From positions 22,819 through 86,818 of the forward strand of contig JBBQTI010000011.1 in assembly GCA_038213435.1 (NCBI GenBank): a DNA stretch of 64,000 nucleotides. Direction: 5' to 3'. Under the pieces are notes generated by a model. That model did not search any database. It worked only from the letters and a program-made list of their open reading frames with translations, and was not told the origin of the DNA. Made by a program: the position numbers and the translations under genes. Source of the DNA: PALSA-610 sp038213435. Its GTDB lineage: Bacteria; Actinomycetota; Acidimicrobiia; IMCC26256; PALSA-610. Below, in pieces: positions 26,825 to 36,789 of the stretch (position 1 is its first letter; each line of letters opens with the position of its first letter).

Positions 26825-27637
26825 GTGCGTTCGCCGGTCTTCGTGGAGGATCCCGCCGACCCGCGCCTGGCCGACTACGTCGATCTTGCCGATCCCGACG
26901 TCCGGCGGCGGGTCGAGGCCGAGCGGGGCTTCTTCATCGCCGAGTCGCCGCTCGTGGTGAGGCGCCTCCTCGAGTCGGGGAGGCGGATCCGGTCGGTGCT
27001 CGTCACTCCGGCGCGGTTCGACACGCTGTCCGACGCGTTCGCGAGCGCGGCCCTCGACGCTCCCGTGTATGTGGCACCGGACGCGGTGCTGCGCCGGGTG
27101 GTCGGCTTCGACCTCCACCGGGGCGCCGTCGCGGCGGCCGATCGCTGGCCGATGCCCGCGGTCGAACGGGTGCTGCACGGCGCCCGCCGCGTCGCGGTTC
27201 TCGAGCGCGTGAACGACCACGAGAACCTCGGCGTCCTGTTCCGGAGTGCGGCCGCGCTCGGTGTCGATGCGGTGTTGCTCGACCCCGAGTGCTCCGATCC
27301 GCTCTATCGCCGAAGCGTTCGCGTGTCGATCGGCCACGTGCTGCGATTGCCGTGGACGCGCATCGCGTCGGTCGACGACGTGCGGCGGGCCGGCCTCACG
27401 ACGTTCGCGCTCACACCGTCCGCCGGCGCCACGCCGATCGATGTCGTCGACTGGCCCGAGCGCGTGGCCCTGCTGTTCGGCGCGGAAGGGCACGGACTCT
27501 CGGACCGGTGGCTCGACGCGGCCGACCACCGAGTGAAGATCCCGATGCGGCCCGGCGCCGATTCGCTCAACGTCGCGACCGCCGCCGCCGTCGCGTTCTA
27601 CGCCGCCTCGGTCAATCGGCCGGAGTGTCGACCGTGA
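26825..27637 (+). CDS. TrmH/SpoU-family RNA 2'-O-methyltransferase
   Basis: A 270-residue SPOUT methylase. Motif 1 (ENLGVLFRSAAALGVDAVLL), motif 2 (LLFGAEGHGLS) and motif 3 (IPMRPGADSLNVATAAAVA) form the knotted AdoMet site. An N-terminal substrate-binding domain (about 1-110) matches rRNA methylases of the TsnR/RlmB type. GTG 26825 is chosen over upstream starts because the residues before it lack family character. Convergent with the ABC-F gene, sharing 26 bases at the 3' ends. Target RNA is unknown. Confidence 0.88.
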   Translation: MRSPVFVEDPADPRLADYVDLADPDVRRRVEAERGFFIAESPLVVRRLLESGRRIRSVLVTPARFDTLSDAFASAALDAPVYVAPDAVLRRVVGFDLHRGAVAAADRWPMPAVERVLHGARRVAVLERVNDHENLGVLFRSAAALGVDAVLLDPECSDPLYRRSVRVSIGHVLRLPWTRIASVDDVRRAGLTTFALTPSAGATPIDVVDWPERVALLFGAEGHGLSDRWLDAADHRVKIPMRPGADSLNVATAAAVAFYAASVNRPECRP

Positions 27638-29294
27638 TCCGTCCCTCTTCTACCGTGATGTGACGCGTCAGCGAGATCGCGTCGAGCAGGGAACGGTCGT
27701 GCGTGACGAGCAGCAACGTTCCCGGGTAGTTCCCCAGCGCCGATTCGAGTTGCTCGATCGCGGGCAGGTCGAGATGGTTCGTCGGTTCGTCGAGAACGAG
27801 GCAGTTCACGCCCTTGGCTCCGAGCAGCGCGAGCGACGCGCGTGTTCGCTCGCCCGGCGAGAGCGAGTCGGCCGGCCGCGCGACGTGTTCGGCGCCCAAG
27901 CCGAACTTCGCGAGCAGCGAGCGCGCCGCGCTCGGCATCAGCGCGCTCGCGGTTTCGAAGCGGGCGAGGAGCGGCGCGGTGCCGGAGAAGGCGGCGCGGG
28001 CCTGGTCGAGCTCTCCGACGATGACGCCCGGCCCGAGCCATCGTTCGCCGGCTACGAGTCGCCGCCGTCCAATGAGCGTGTCGAGCAGCGTCGTCTTGCC
28101 GCCTCCGTTCGCGCCCAAGATCGCGATCCGCTCGCCGTACGCGACTTGGAGGTCGATCGGACCGAGCGTGAAATCGCCTCTCCGCACCACCGCGCCGGCG
28201 AGGCGCGCGACAACCGCGCCGCTACGGGGCGCGGCCGCGATCTCCATGCGCAGGTCCCAAGCCTCCCACGGCTTGTCCATCGCGTTCTTCTCGAGCCGGG
28301 CGAGCGCGCGATCGGTGATCTTGGCCTTGGCCGCGACGTGCTCGCTGCTGTTGCGCCGGAACTCGCGGATGTTCTTGTCGTTCTCCCCCGATTTCTCCAG
28401 CTTCGCCTTGCCCTGCACCGACCACTGGCGTTGACGCTGCGCCCGGTCGATCAACTCGCCGCGCTGCGAGCGGTACGCCGCGTACTCCTCCTCGGCGTGA
28501 CGGCGGGCGGTCGCGTGCTCGTCGAGATACGACTGCCACCCGCCCGCGTACTCCGTTGCCGAGTGCCGGTGCTCGTCGAGCTCCAGCACCGAGGTAATCG
28601 TGCGGTCGAGGAACGCGCGGTCGTGCGACACGATGACGGCGCCGCCCGCGAGCTCGTCGTGCAGGAACCGTTCCAGACGTTCGAGCCCGGTAAAATCGAG
28701 ATCGTTGGTGGGCTCGTCGAGCAAGAAGACGTCGAAGCGGGCGAGCACGATGGCCGCGAGGCTCGCACGCGCGGCCTGGCCGCCCGACAGCGCGTGCATA
28801 TCGAGGTCGAGCACGCGGGCCGCGAGACCGAGGTCGGCGCATACCGCGCCGACCCGGGCGTCGAAGTCGGCGGCGCCGAGGGAGAGGTAGCGCTCGAGCG
28901 CCTCGGCGTAGGTGTCGTCGGCGCCCGGGGTCTGTCCGGCGAGTGCGGCCGACGCGGTGTGCAACTTCTCGACCGCGTCCGCGACGCCGGTGCGGCGAGC
29001 GAGGTACGCGCGAACGGTCTCGCCCGCGCGTCGTTCGGGCTCTTGCGGGAGGTAGCCCACGGTCGCGGTCGGCGGCGTGAGGGTGAGGCTTCCCGAATCG
29101 GGCGCGTCGAGGCCGGCCAGGATCTTGAGCAGCGTCGACTTGCCGGTGCCGTTGGGTGCGACGACACCGACACGGTGAAGCGGTCCGACCGTGCACGACA
29201 CGTGATCGAGCACGACGTGCGGCCCGAACGACTTGGTGAGGTCACGGGCGACGAGGGAGGCGAAGGAGGACGACACGGACGACACGGACGACAC
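27612..29294 (-). CDS. ABC-F family ATPase
   Basis: A 560-residue cytosolic protein with two ABC domains and no membrane segment. Walker A motifs GTGKST and GGGKTT, signatures LSGGQAARASL and LSPGERTRASL, and Walker B motifs FLLDEPTNDLD and LVLDEPTNHLD are present, with a charged linker helix between domains near 240-330. ABC-F proteins act on the ribosome (translation factors or antibiotic protection). Three in-frame GTG codons spaced 9 bases apart make the exact start uncertain. Confidence 0.93.
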   Translation of the reverse strand: MSSVSSVSSSFASLVARDLTKSFGPHVVLDHVSCTVGPLHRVGVVAPNGTGKSTLLKILAGLDAPDSGSLTLTPPTATVGYLPQEPERRAGETVRAYLARRTGVADAVEKLHTASAALAGQTPGADDTYAEALERYLSLGAADFDARVGAVCADLGLAARVLDLDMHALSGGQAARASLAAIVLARFDVFLLDEPTNDLDFTGLERLERFLHDELAGGAVIVSHDRAFLDRTITSVLELDEHRHSATEYAGGWQSYLDEHATARRHAEEEYAAYRSQRGELIDRAQRQRQWSVQGKAKLEKSGENDKNIREFRRNSSEHVAAKAKITDRALARLEKNAMDKPWEAWDLRMEIAAAPRSGAVVARLAGAVVRRGDFTLGPIDLQVAYGERIAILGANGGGKTTLLDTLIGRRRLVAGERWLGPGVIVGELDQARAAFSGTAPLLARFETASALMPSAARSLLAKFGLGAEHVARPADSLSPGERTRASLALLGAKGVNCLVLDEPTNHLDLPAIEQLESALGNYPGTLLLVTHDRSLLDAISLTRHITVEEGRITVDTPAD

Positions 29295-29295
29295 G
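29269..29295. repeat. Three-copy 9-base tandem repeat at ABC-F start
   Basis: The unit gacgacacg is present three times without gaps, encoding V-S-S repeats on the minus strand and giving three alternative GTG starts (29294, 29285, 29276). A slippage-prone array at the start could vary the N-terminus by units of three residues without shifting the frame. Confidence 0.9.
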
Positions 29296-29396
29296 GCGGC
29301 ACCTGCAATCGAGCGGCGGACAACAGGCCAGAGGCCAAGAGGCTCGGAAGGGGCCGGATCACGACATCGGCGCCGAGGATAGCCCGGTACGCGAGC

Positions 29397-29972
29397 ATGG
29401 TCGTCGTGAATTCACCTGACCGGGTGCCCGCGGCGTCGCTCGAGCTGGACGACGACGGTGAGGCGCTCGGGTTGCGGGTGGTCGACGCCCGCCATGCCGG
29501 CGAGGCGTTCGAACGCGCTCGACTCGTCGACGTCGACCTGGTGCGCTGTGACCTGTCGGGTTGCGACTTCTCCGAGTCGGTCTGGCAGAGGGTGAACCTC
29601 GTCGACTGCCGCGCGTCGGCGATCGAGCTTCCGCAGGCGAACCTGCGTCATGTCACGTTCGAGGCCTGCAAGCTGGACGACGCGAACTTCAGGCTCGCGA
29701 AGTTGCAGGACGTCCGGTTCGACGGGTCGGTGCTCGCCGGCGCCGAGCTCATCGGCGCGCAGCTCGACGATCTCGCCTTCGACGGCGGCGATCTGGCCGG
29801 CGCCGACTTCTCGAACGCGAGATGCTCCGCGGTCGACCTGCGCGGCGCCCGGCTCGACGGTCTGCGCGGCATCGCCTCCCTCGCCGGAGCGACCGTCGGT
29901 GTCGACCAGCTGTTCGGTCTCGCGCCCGCACTCGCCCAGGCGCTCGGGCTGCACGTGAGCTCCGACGAGTAG
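29397..29972 (+). CDS. Pentapeptide repeat protein
   Basis: A 191-residue protein whose residues about 40-150 form consecutive pentapeptide repeats A(D/N)LxX (VDLVRCDLSGCDFSE, LPQANLRHVTFEAC, LDDANFRLAKLQDV), a right-handed quadrilateral beta-helix. Some relatives of the MfpA/Qnr type mimic DNA and protect gyrase; this one has no extra feature to assign it. ATG 29397 chosen because the frame upstream is inside the antisense ABC-F gene. Divergent from ABC-F by about 100 bases. Confidence 0.85.
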   Translation: MVVVNSPDRVPAASLELDDDGEALGLRVVDARHAGEAFERARLVDVDLVRCDLSGCDFSESVWQRVNLVDCRASAIELPQANLRHVTFEACKLDDANFRLAKLQDVRFDGSVLAGAELIGAQLDDLAFDGGDLAGADFSNARCSAVDLRGARLDGLRGIASLAGATVGVDQLFGLAPALAQALGLHVSSDE

Positions 29973-30107
29973 GCACGGGGCAAATATGCGTTCGCCGAGT
30001 TGATCCTGCGCACCGCTAGAATCGTCCTGCTCCGCCACGGGCCAATGTTGTCCCGCGGTGGCCAGTCCCAACTGGAGCTGACCGCCCGAAACGAGGATGA
30101 CACCGCA

Positions 30108-33100
30108 GTGGCCGATCGCGAGCTACCCCCGCTGTACGACCCCCGATTCGAGCACGACGCGTGCGGCGTCGGCTTCGTGGTCGACGTGCAGGGCCGCAAG
30201 AGCCACGCGATCGTCGACGAGGCGCTCACGGCCGTCTGTTGCCTGAACCACCGGGGCGCGGCAGGGGCGGAGCCCGACACCGGCGACGGCGCCGGCATCT
30301 TGGTGCAGACGCCTGACGGCTTCTACCGGGCGACCGTCGACTTCGCCTTACCGCCCGCGGGCGCCTACGCGACGGGCATCGCGTTCGTCCCGGACGACCG
30401 CGTCGACGCCACGACCGACGCGGTCGCCAAGGTTCTCGCCGACGAGGGCTTCGCGGTGTTGGGCTGGCGCGCGGTACCGGTCGACGCGGCCCAGCCGGGT
30501 GCGTCCGCCCGTGAGTTGATGCCGGCGTTCGTGCAGGTGTTCGTGGCGAAGAACGGACTGGTCGGCGAGGAGCTCGAACGGCACGTCTACCTCGCCCGCA
30601 AGCGCATCGAACACGAGACCGAGGCGTACTTCGCGTCGCTCAGCGGGCGGGTCGTCGTGTACAAGGGCATGCTCACGCCCGACCAGCTCAAAGCGTTCTA
30701 CCCCGACCTGCGTGATGAGCGATTCGAGAGCGCGCTCGCGCTCGTGCACTCGCGCTTCAGCACGAACACGTTTCCGAGCTGGCCGCTCGCGCACCCCTAC
30801 CGGATGCTCGCCCACAACGGTGAGATCAACACGGTCCAAGGCAACGAGAACTGGATGCGCGCCCGTGAGGGTGTGATGACGAGTGACGTGCTGTCCGGCG
30901 ATCTCGAGCGCGCCTTCCCGATCTGCACGCCCGCGGCCTCGGACACCGCCCGCTTCGACGAGGCGCTCGAGCTTCTCAACCTCGCCGGCCGTCCACTCCA
31001 CCACGCGATCTTGATGATGATCCCCGAGGCGTGGGAGAACCACGAGAGCATGGATGCGCCGCGCAAGGCGTTCTATCGCTACCACGCGGCGCTGATGGAG
31101 CCGTGGGACGGACCGGCCTCGATCGCGTTCAGCGACGGCACGGTGATCGGCGCGGTACTCGATCGGAACGGTCTGCGACCATCGCGCTACTGGGTCACCG
31201 ACGACGACCGCGTCATCATGGCGAGCGAGGTCGGCGTGCTCGACATCGACCCGGCGAAGATCGTGAGGAAGGGTCGGTTGGAGCCGGGAAAGATCTTTCT
31301 CGTCGACACCGCCCAGGGGCGCATCATCCCCGACGAGGAGATCAAGGCCGACCTCGCCGCGCAGCACCCGTATCAGCAGTGGCTCGACGACGGGCTCGTG
31401 CACCTCGACGACCTGCCGCCCCAGTTCCCGCTCGTACCGCAGCACAGCTCCGCGGTACAGCAGCAGCGCATGTTCGGATACACCGAAGAGGACCTGCGCC
31501 TGATCATCGCTCCGATGGCCCGCAACGCGGTCGAATCGCTCGGCTCGATGGGGACCGACACTCCCGTGCCCGTGCTGTCCGACCGTCCCCGCATGCTGTA
31601 CGAGTACTTCAAGCAGCTGTTCGCGCAGGTCACCAACCCGCCCCTCGACGCCAACTTCGAGGTGCTCGTCACGTCGCTCGACTCGGCGCTCGGCCCCGAG
31701 GGAAACCTGCTCGAACCGACGCCGGAATCGTGCCGCCAGATCGTGTGCCCGACGCCGATCCTCACCAACGAGGAGCTGGCCAAGCTTCGCTACATCGACG
31801 ACAGCGACTCCGCGGTGCCGGGGTTCACGCCGTTCTCGGTGTACTGCCAATACCCGGTCGCCGAGGGTGGCGACGGACTGCGCATGGCGATCGACAACGT
31901 GCGGACGCAGGTGAGCGATGCGATCGCAAGCGGCGCCAACCTCGTGATCCTCTCCGACCGTTACGCCGACTCGGAGAACGCGCCCATCCCCGCGCTGCTC
32001 ATCACGGCCGCGGTACACCACCATCTCGTGCGCGAGAAGACGCGCACACGCGTCGGGCTCGTGGTCGAGACGGGCGAAGCGCGCGAGGTGCACCACTTCG
32101 CGTTGTTGTTGGGCTACGGCGCGGGCGCCATCAATCCGTACCTCGCCTTCGACACCATCCGCGACCTGTGCCGCGAAGGCGTGCTGAGCGGGATGACGGA
32201 ACGCAAGGCCGTCAAGAACTACGTGAAGGCTGCCGGCAAGGGCATCCTCAAGGTGATGTCGAAGATGGGCATCTCCACCGTCGCGTCCTACACGGGCGCC
32301 CAGATCTTCGAGGCGGTCGGCCTGCAGAAGACGCTCATCGACGAGTACTTCACCGGCACCGCGTCGCGCATCGAGGGTATCGATCTCGACGTGATCGCCG
32401 AGGAGGTCGCGCGGCGCCACAACATCGCGTATCCCGACCGGCCCGGCGAGCTGGCGCACCGAGAGTTGACCGTGGGCGGCGAGTACCAGTGGCGCCGAGA
32501 GGGCGAGTACCACCTCTTCAACCCGGAGACGGTCTTCAAGCTCCAGCACTCGACCCGCTCGCGTCGCTACGACGTGTTCAAGCAGTACACGACGCTCGTC
32601 GACGAGCAGTCGCGCCGGATCGCGACCCTGCGAGGTCTGTTCGAGATGCGCACCGACGAACGCGTACCCGTGCCGATCGACGAGGTCGAGCCGGTCACCT
32701 CGATCGTGAAGCGCTTCTCGAGCGGCGCCATGAGCTACGGGTCCATCTCGAAGGAAGCGCACGAGAACCTCGCGATCGCGATGAACCGTCTGGGTGCGCG
32801 CTCCAACACCGGCGAAGGCGGCGAGGATCCCGACCGGTTCGTGCGCGACGCCAACGGCGACTCGCGCCGCAGCGCGGTGAAGCAGGTCGCGTCCGGGCGT
32901 TTCGGCGTGACGAGCGAGTACCTCGTGAACGCCGACGACCTGCAGATCAAGATGGCGCAGGGCGCCAAACCGGGTGAGGGCGGCGAGCTCCCGGGTCACA
33001 AGGTGTATCCGTGGATCGCGAAGACGCGGCACTCCACCCCGGGCGTGGGGCTCATCTCGCCGCCTCCGCACCACGACATCTACTCGATCGAGGATCTCAA

Positions 33101-34637
33101 GCAGCTGATCCACGACCTGAAGAACGCGAACGACCGCGCCCGGGTGCACGTGAAGCTCGTCGCGGAGGTCGGCGTCGGTACGGTCGCCGCCGGCGTGTCG
33201 AAGGCCCACGCCGACGTCGTGCTCATCTCCGGTCACGACGGCGGCACCGGCGCGGCGCGGCTCACCTCGATCAAGCACGCGGGAGCGCCGTGGGAGCTCG
33301 GCCTGGCGGAGACCCAGCAGACGTTGCTGTTGAACGGGCTCCGCGACCGCATCGTCGTACAAGTCGACGGGCAGCTCAAGACCGGCCGCGACGTGGTGAT
33401 CGCGGCGCTGCTCGGAGCCGAGGAGTTCGGCTTCGCAACCGCGCCGCTCGTCGTGAGCGGCTGCATCATGATGCGCGTCTGTCACCTCGACACGTGTCCG
33501 GTCGGGGTCGCGACCCAGAATCCGGAGCTGCGCAAGAAGTTCTCGGGCAAGCCCGAGTTCGTCGTCAACTTCTTCGAGTTCATCGCCGAGGAGGTGCGCG
33601 AGCTGCTCGCCGCGTTGGGCTTCCGCACGCTCGAAGATGCCATCGGCCACGTCGAGATGCTCGATGTGCATCGTGCGGTCGAGCACTGGAAGGCCAGGGG
33701 GCTCGACCTCTCGCCGATCCTCGTGCCGCCCGTCAACAAGTACGAGCAGACGCTCCACTGTTCGCGATCCCAGGATCACGGGCTCGAAAAGGCGCTCGAC
33801 CGCCAGCTGATCGCGGACGCACGAACCGTGCTCGAGAGCGGCGAAGGGCAGTTCCGGGAGTCGTACGAGATTCGCAACACGAACCGCACCGTCGGCACGA
33901 TGCTGGGTTCGGAGCTCACGCGCCGATGGGGCGGCGAAGGCCTGCCCGACGGAACCATCGATCTCACGTTCCAAGGCTCAGCCGGCCAGAGTTTCGGCGC
34001 GTTCGTGCCGCGCGGTATCAGCCTCCGGCTCGAAGGCGATGCCAACGACTACTTCGGCAAGGGGCTGTCCGGCGGCACGTTGGTGTTGCGTCCCGCGCGC
34101 ACTGCGAAGTTCGTCGCGGAAGAGAACATCATCGCGGGCAACGTGATCCTCTACGGCGCGACCGGCGGAAGCGTGTTCATCCGCGGCATGGTGGGCGAGA
34201 GGTTCTGCGTGCGCAACTCGGGCGCGACCGCAGTGGTCGAGGGCGTCGGCGACCACGGCTGCGAGTACATGACCGGTGGGCGCGCGGTGATCCTCGGCCC
34301 GACGGGCCGCAATTTCGCGGCCGGGATGAGCGGCGGGTTCGCGTTCGTCCTCGATCCCGATCGGTCGCTGTTTCTCCGCATGAACCGCGAGATGGTCGAT
34401 CTCGACCTCCTCGACGACGACGAGGACGTCGACTGGCTGCGGAGCATCGTCACCATGCACCTGGAGCTGACGGGTTCGGCCGTCGCCGAGCGCCTGCTGT
34501 CGAACTGGTGGCAGAACGTGCGGCAGTTCACGAAGATCTTCCCGAAGGATTACAAACGCGTGCTCGAAGCTCAACGCGACGCCGTCGAACGCGGCGTCGA
34601 CGTCGACGAAGCAGTCATGGCCGCGGCTCGTGGGTGA
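30108..34637 (+). CDS. gltB: Glutamate synthase, large subunit
   Basis: A 1509-residue enzyme that makes glutamate from glutamine and 2-oxoglutarate. GTG 30108 gives an 18-residue propeptide before Cys19 of CGVGF, the nucleophile freed by self-cleavage of the amidotransferase domain (about 19-420). The FMN domain (about 830-1230) has GEGGE loops and the 3Fe-4S cysteines 1119, 1125 and 1130 (CIMMRVCHLDTC). The C-terminal third is the GXGXG beta-helix. Starts upstream lengthen the propeptide to no purpose. Overlaps gltD by 8 bases. Confidence 0.97.
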   Translation: MADRELPPLYDPRFEHDACGVGFVVDVQGRKSHAIVDEALTAVCCLNHRGAAGAEPDTGDGAGILVQTPDGFYRATVDFALPPAGAYATGIAFVPDDRVDATTDAVAKVLADEGFAVLGWRAVPVDAAQPGASARELMPAFVQVFVAKNGLVGEELERHVYLARKRIEHETEAYFASLSGRVVVYKGMLTPDQLKAFYPDLRDERFESALALVHSRFSTNTFPSWPLAHPYRMLAHNGEINTVQGNENWMRAREGVMTSDVLSGDLERAFPICTPAASDTARFDEALELLNLAGRPLHHAILMMIPEAWENHESMDAPRKAFYRYHAALMEPWDGPASIAFSDGTVIGAVLDRNGLRPSRYWVTDDDRVIMASEVGVLDIDPAKIVRKGRLEPGKIFLVDTAQGRIIPDEEIKADLAAQHPYQQWLDDGLVHLDDLPPQFPLVPQHSSAVQQQRMFGYTEEDLRLIIAPMARNAVESLGSMGTDTPVPVLSDRPRMLYEYFKQLFAQVTNPPLDANFEVLVTSLDSALGPEGNLLEPTPESCRQIVCPTPILTNEELAKLRYIDDSDSAVPGFTPFSVYCQYPVAEGGDGLRMAIDNVRTQVSDAIASGANLVILSDRYADSENAPIPALLITAAVHHHLVREKTRTRVGLVVETGEAREVHHFALLLGYGAGAINPYLAFDTIRDLCREGVLSGMTERKAVKNYVKAAGKGILKVMSKMGISTVASYTGAQIFEAVGLQKTLIDEYFTGTASRIEGIDLDVIAEEVARRHNIAYPDRPGELAHRELTVGGEYQWRREGEYHLFNPETVFKLQHSTRSRRYDVFKQYTTLVDEQSRRIATLRGLFEMRTDERVPVPIDEVEPVTSIVKRFSSGAMSYGSISKEAHENLAIAMNRLGARSNTGEGGEDPDRFVRDANGDSRRSAVKQVASGRFGVTSEYLVNADDLQIKMAQGAKPGEGGELPGHKVYPWIAKTRHSTPGVGLISPPPHHDIYSIEDLKQLIHDLKNANDRARVHVKLVAEVGVGTVAAGVSKAHADVVLISGHDGGTGAARLTSIKHAGAPWELGLAETQQTLLLNGLRDRIVVQVDGQLKTGRDVVIAALLGAEEFGFATAPLVVSGCIMMRVCHLDTCPVGVATQNPELRKKFSGKPEFVVNFFEFIAEEVRELLAALGFRTLEDAIGHVEMLDVHRAVEHWKARGLDLSPILVPPVNKYEQTLHCSRSQDHGLEKALDRQLIADARTVLESGEGQFRESYEIRNTNRTVGTMLGSELTRRWGGEGLPDGTIDLTFQGSAGQSFGAFVPRGISLRLEGDANDYFGKGLSGGTLVLRPARTAKFVAEENIIAGNVILYGATGGSVFIRGMVGERFCVRNSGATAVVEGVGDHGCEYMTGGRAVILGPTGRNFAAGMSGGFAFVLDPDRSLFLRMNREMVDLDLLDDDEDVDWLRSIVTMHLELTGSAVAERLLSNWWQNVRQFTKIFPKDYKRVLEAQRDAVERGVDVDEAVMAAARG

Positions 34638-36090
34638 GACCACCGGGTTCATGAAGCACGGCCGGGAGCTGCCGAAGCGGCGGTTGATCCCGGTGCGCAT
34701 CGCCGACTGGCAGGAGGTGTACGAGGACTTTCCGCCGGAGAAGGTGCGCGTGCAGGGCGCGCGGTGCATGGACTGTGGGATCCCGTTCTGTCACACGGGG
34801 TGCCCGCTCGGGAACCTCATTCCCGAGTGGAACGACCTCGTGTACCGCGACCGCTGGGAAGCGGCCGCCGATCGCCTGCACGCGACGAACAACTTCCCGG
34901 AATTCACCGGACGGCTGTGCCCGGCGCCCTGCGAGGAGGCGTGTGTGCTCGGGATCAACGAGCCGGCCGTCACGATCAAACAGATCGAGGTCGAGATCTC
35001 CGACCGCGCGTGGGAGGACGGCTACGTTCGGCCGGTTCTGGTGGAGAAGAAGACGGGCAAGCGGGTCGCCGTCGTCGGTAGCGGACCCGCAGGTTTGGCG
35101 GCGGCGCAGCAACTCACGCGCGCCGGCCACGACGTGACGGTGTTCGAGCGCGCCGATCGCATCGGTGGTTTGCTGCGCTACGGCATCCCGGAGTTCAAGA
35201 TGGAGAAGCGTCACCTCGACCGTCGGATCGCGCAGATGGAAGCAGAAGGTACGCAGTTCCAGACGAACGCGAACGTCGGAGAGAACGTGCCGATCGGCGA
35301 CCTGGAACAATTCGAGGCAGTGGTTCTCGCCGGGGGCGCGACCGCTTGGCGCGATCTTCCGGTGCCCGGCCGCGACCTGCAAGGCGTCTACCAGGCGATG
35401 GAATACCTGCCGTGGGGGAACCGCGTGCAACAAGGCGACATCGACGACCCGCCGATCTCGGCCCAGGGCAAACGGGTCGTGATCATCGGTGGCGGCGACA
35501 CCGGCGCCGATTGCCTCGGCACGACAATCCGCCAGGGAGCGGTCGAGGTGCACCAGTTCGAGATCCTGCCGCGCCCACCCGACGCGCGCGTCGAGTCGAT
35601 GCCCTGGCCGACCTACCCGATGATCTATCGCGTGTCGTCCGCGCACGAAGAGGGCGGCGAGCGCGTGTACGCGGTGAATACGGAGTGCTTCCTCGGCGAC
35701 GACGAAGGCAATCTGCGTGCGTTGCGCGCCCACAAGGTGGAGCAGACGATCGTCGACGGCCGGATGACATTCGCGCGCGTCGAGGGCACGGACTTCGAGT
35801 TGCCCTGCGAGCTCGTCCTGCTCGCGATGGGCTTCGTCGGTCCGCAACGGCCCGGGCTGCTCGAACAGCTCGGGGTCGAGATCAACGAGCGCGGCAACGT
35901 GTCCCGCGACGGGAGCTTCCGCACGAATCTGGCGAACGTGTTCGTCTGCGGCGACATGGGTCGTGGTCAGAGCCTCATCGTGTGGGCGATCGCCGAGGGG
36001 CGGTCGTGCGCAGCAGCGGTCGACGAGTTCCTGATGGGCGAGACACTGCTCCCCGCGCCGATCACACCCGAGACGCTGCCTATGCGCTGA
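34630..36090 (+). CDS. gltD: Glutamate synthase, small subunit
   Basis: A 486-residue NADPH-dependent oxidoreductase feeding electrons to GltB. N-terminal iron-sulfur cysteines 46, 49, 54 and 58 (CMDCGIPFCHTGC) and a second group CPAPCEEAC precede the FAD-binding GSGPAGLAAA near 147-156 and the NADPH-binding IGGGDTGADCLGT. GTG 34630 overlaps the gltB stop, as usual for the pair. A strong hairpin follows downstream. Confidence 0.96.
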   Translation: MGETTGFMKHGRELPKRRLIPVRIADWQEVYEDFPPEKVRVQGARCMDCGIPFCHTGCPLGNLIPEWNDLVYRDRWEAAADRLHATNNFPEFTGRLCPAPCEEACVLGINEPAVTIKQIEVEISDRAWEDGYVRPVLVEKKTGKRVAVVGSGPAGLAAAQQLTRAGHDVTVFERADRIGGLLRYGIPEFKMEKRHLDRRIAQMEAEGTQFQTNANVGENVPIGDLEQFEAVVLAGGATAWRDLPVPGRDLQGVYQAMEYLPWGNRVQQGDIDDPPISAQGKRVVIIGGGDTGADCLGTTIRQGAVEVHQFEILPRPPDARVESMPWPTYPMIYRVSSAHEEGGERVYAVNTECFLGDDEGNLRALRAHKVEQTIVDGRMTFARVEGTDFELPCELVLLAMGFVGPQRPGLLEQLGVEINERGNVSRDGSFRTNLANVFVCGDMGRGQSLIVWAIAEGRSCAAAVDEFLMGETLLPAPITPETLPMR

Positions 36091-36125
36091 TCGGCCCGTG
36101 CACTGATGGAGATGTGCGTGCCCGT

Positions 36126-36168
36126 CTCGGGCCGTCCGCCTCGGGGGGAGCGTGGCGGACGACCCGAG
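36126..36168. terminator. Strong inverted repeat after gltD
   Basis: ctcggg-c-cgtccgcc (36126-36140) pairs with ggcggacg-a-cccgag (36154-36168), giving 14 base pairs with one mismatch and a 13-base loop. It lies in the 147-base gap between gltD and a convergent gene, so it could end transcription from both sides. No T-run follows, as often in actinobacteria. Confidence 0.65.
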
Positions 36169-36237
36169 CAGTGCATGGTCATCTTGGCGAACGCGCGTTT
36201 CGGGCAGTCGGCGTCTGTGAGACGGGAAGATGAACGA

Positions 36238-36648
36238 TCAGCCGCCCTGCATGAGCCCGGCGCGCGTCGCGTGCCAAAGCAGCTCTTCGGCGAGCTCGTC
36301 GAGCGCGGCGCGCGCCAGATCCAGCAGGTCGCACCCTGGACGCCTCCCCGCCGGCGCCATCGGCAGGATCGGCTCGAGTGTCAAGCGCACCTCGTCGGCC
36401 GCCGTGGCCACGAGTTGCAGCGTCGCGGGGGTCACGACCATGCCCCCGTGGCTCCAGAGCCGGGCTTTGGTGGTCCACGCGGGGCCGGCTGAGGTGAAGC
36501 AGACGTCGACCTCCGCCGTCCCCCGGGTGCCGAGGGTCCAACGCAGCGAGGGCGACGCCGAATCGCGCCGGAGCCGCAGCATCACGTCATTCAGGAGCGC
36601 GCCGTCGATCGGCAATGTGCGCGCCACGCTCATGCCACCGCGATCCAT
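36238..36648 (-). CDS. Conserved hypothetical protein
   Basis: A 136-residue soluble protein with alternating hydrophobic pattern (LNDVMLRLRRD, LRWTLGTRGTAEVDVCF, EVRLTLEPILP, ALDELAEELLWHA). Looks like a beta-sheet domain followed by a C-terminal helix. ATG 36648 has GGAGG seven bases upstream. I recognise no family and no catalytic motif. It is divergent from an acyl-CoA dehydrogenase and convergent with gltD. Confidence 0.65.
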   Translation of the reverse strand: MDRGGMSVARTLPIDGALLNDVMLRLRRDSASPSLRWTLGTRGTAEVDVCFTSAGPAWTTKARLWSHGGMVVTPATLQLVATAADEVRLTLEPILPMAPAGRRPGCDLLDLARAALDELAEELLWHATRAGLMQGG

Positions 36649-36789
36649 CCCGATCCCTCCCACGGACCTTCTCCGTTGGGAGATGCATCGGCGTCCTGCC
36701 CACCCGACTGAACCCCCCAACTGGTACGGAAGCCGCGGATACCCACGGCCTGCGAGGCCTGCGGCGCCGGAGTCCCGTACGATCCACGA

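Noticed and set aside
30348..33974. 1208-codon open frame antisense to gltB
   Set aside because: Arg/Asp/Val-rich translation without motifs; a GC-rich shadow of gltB.
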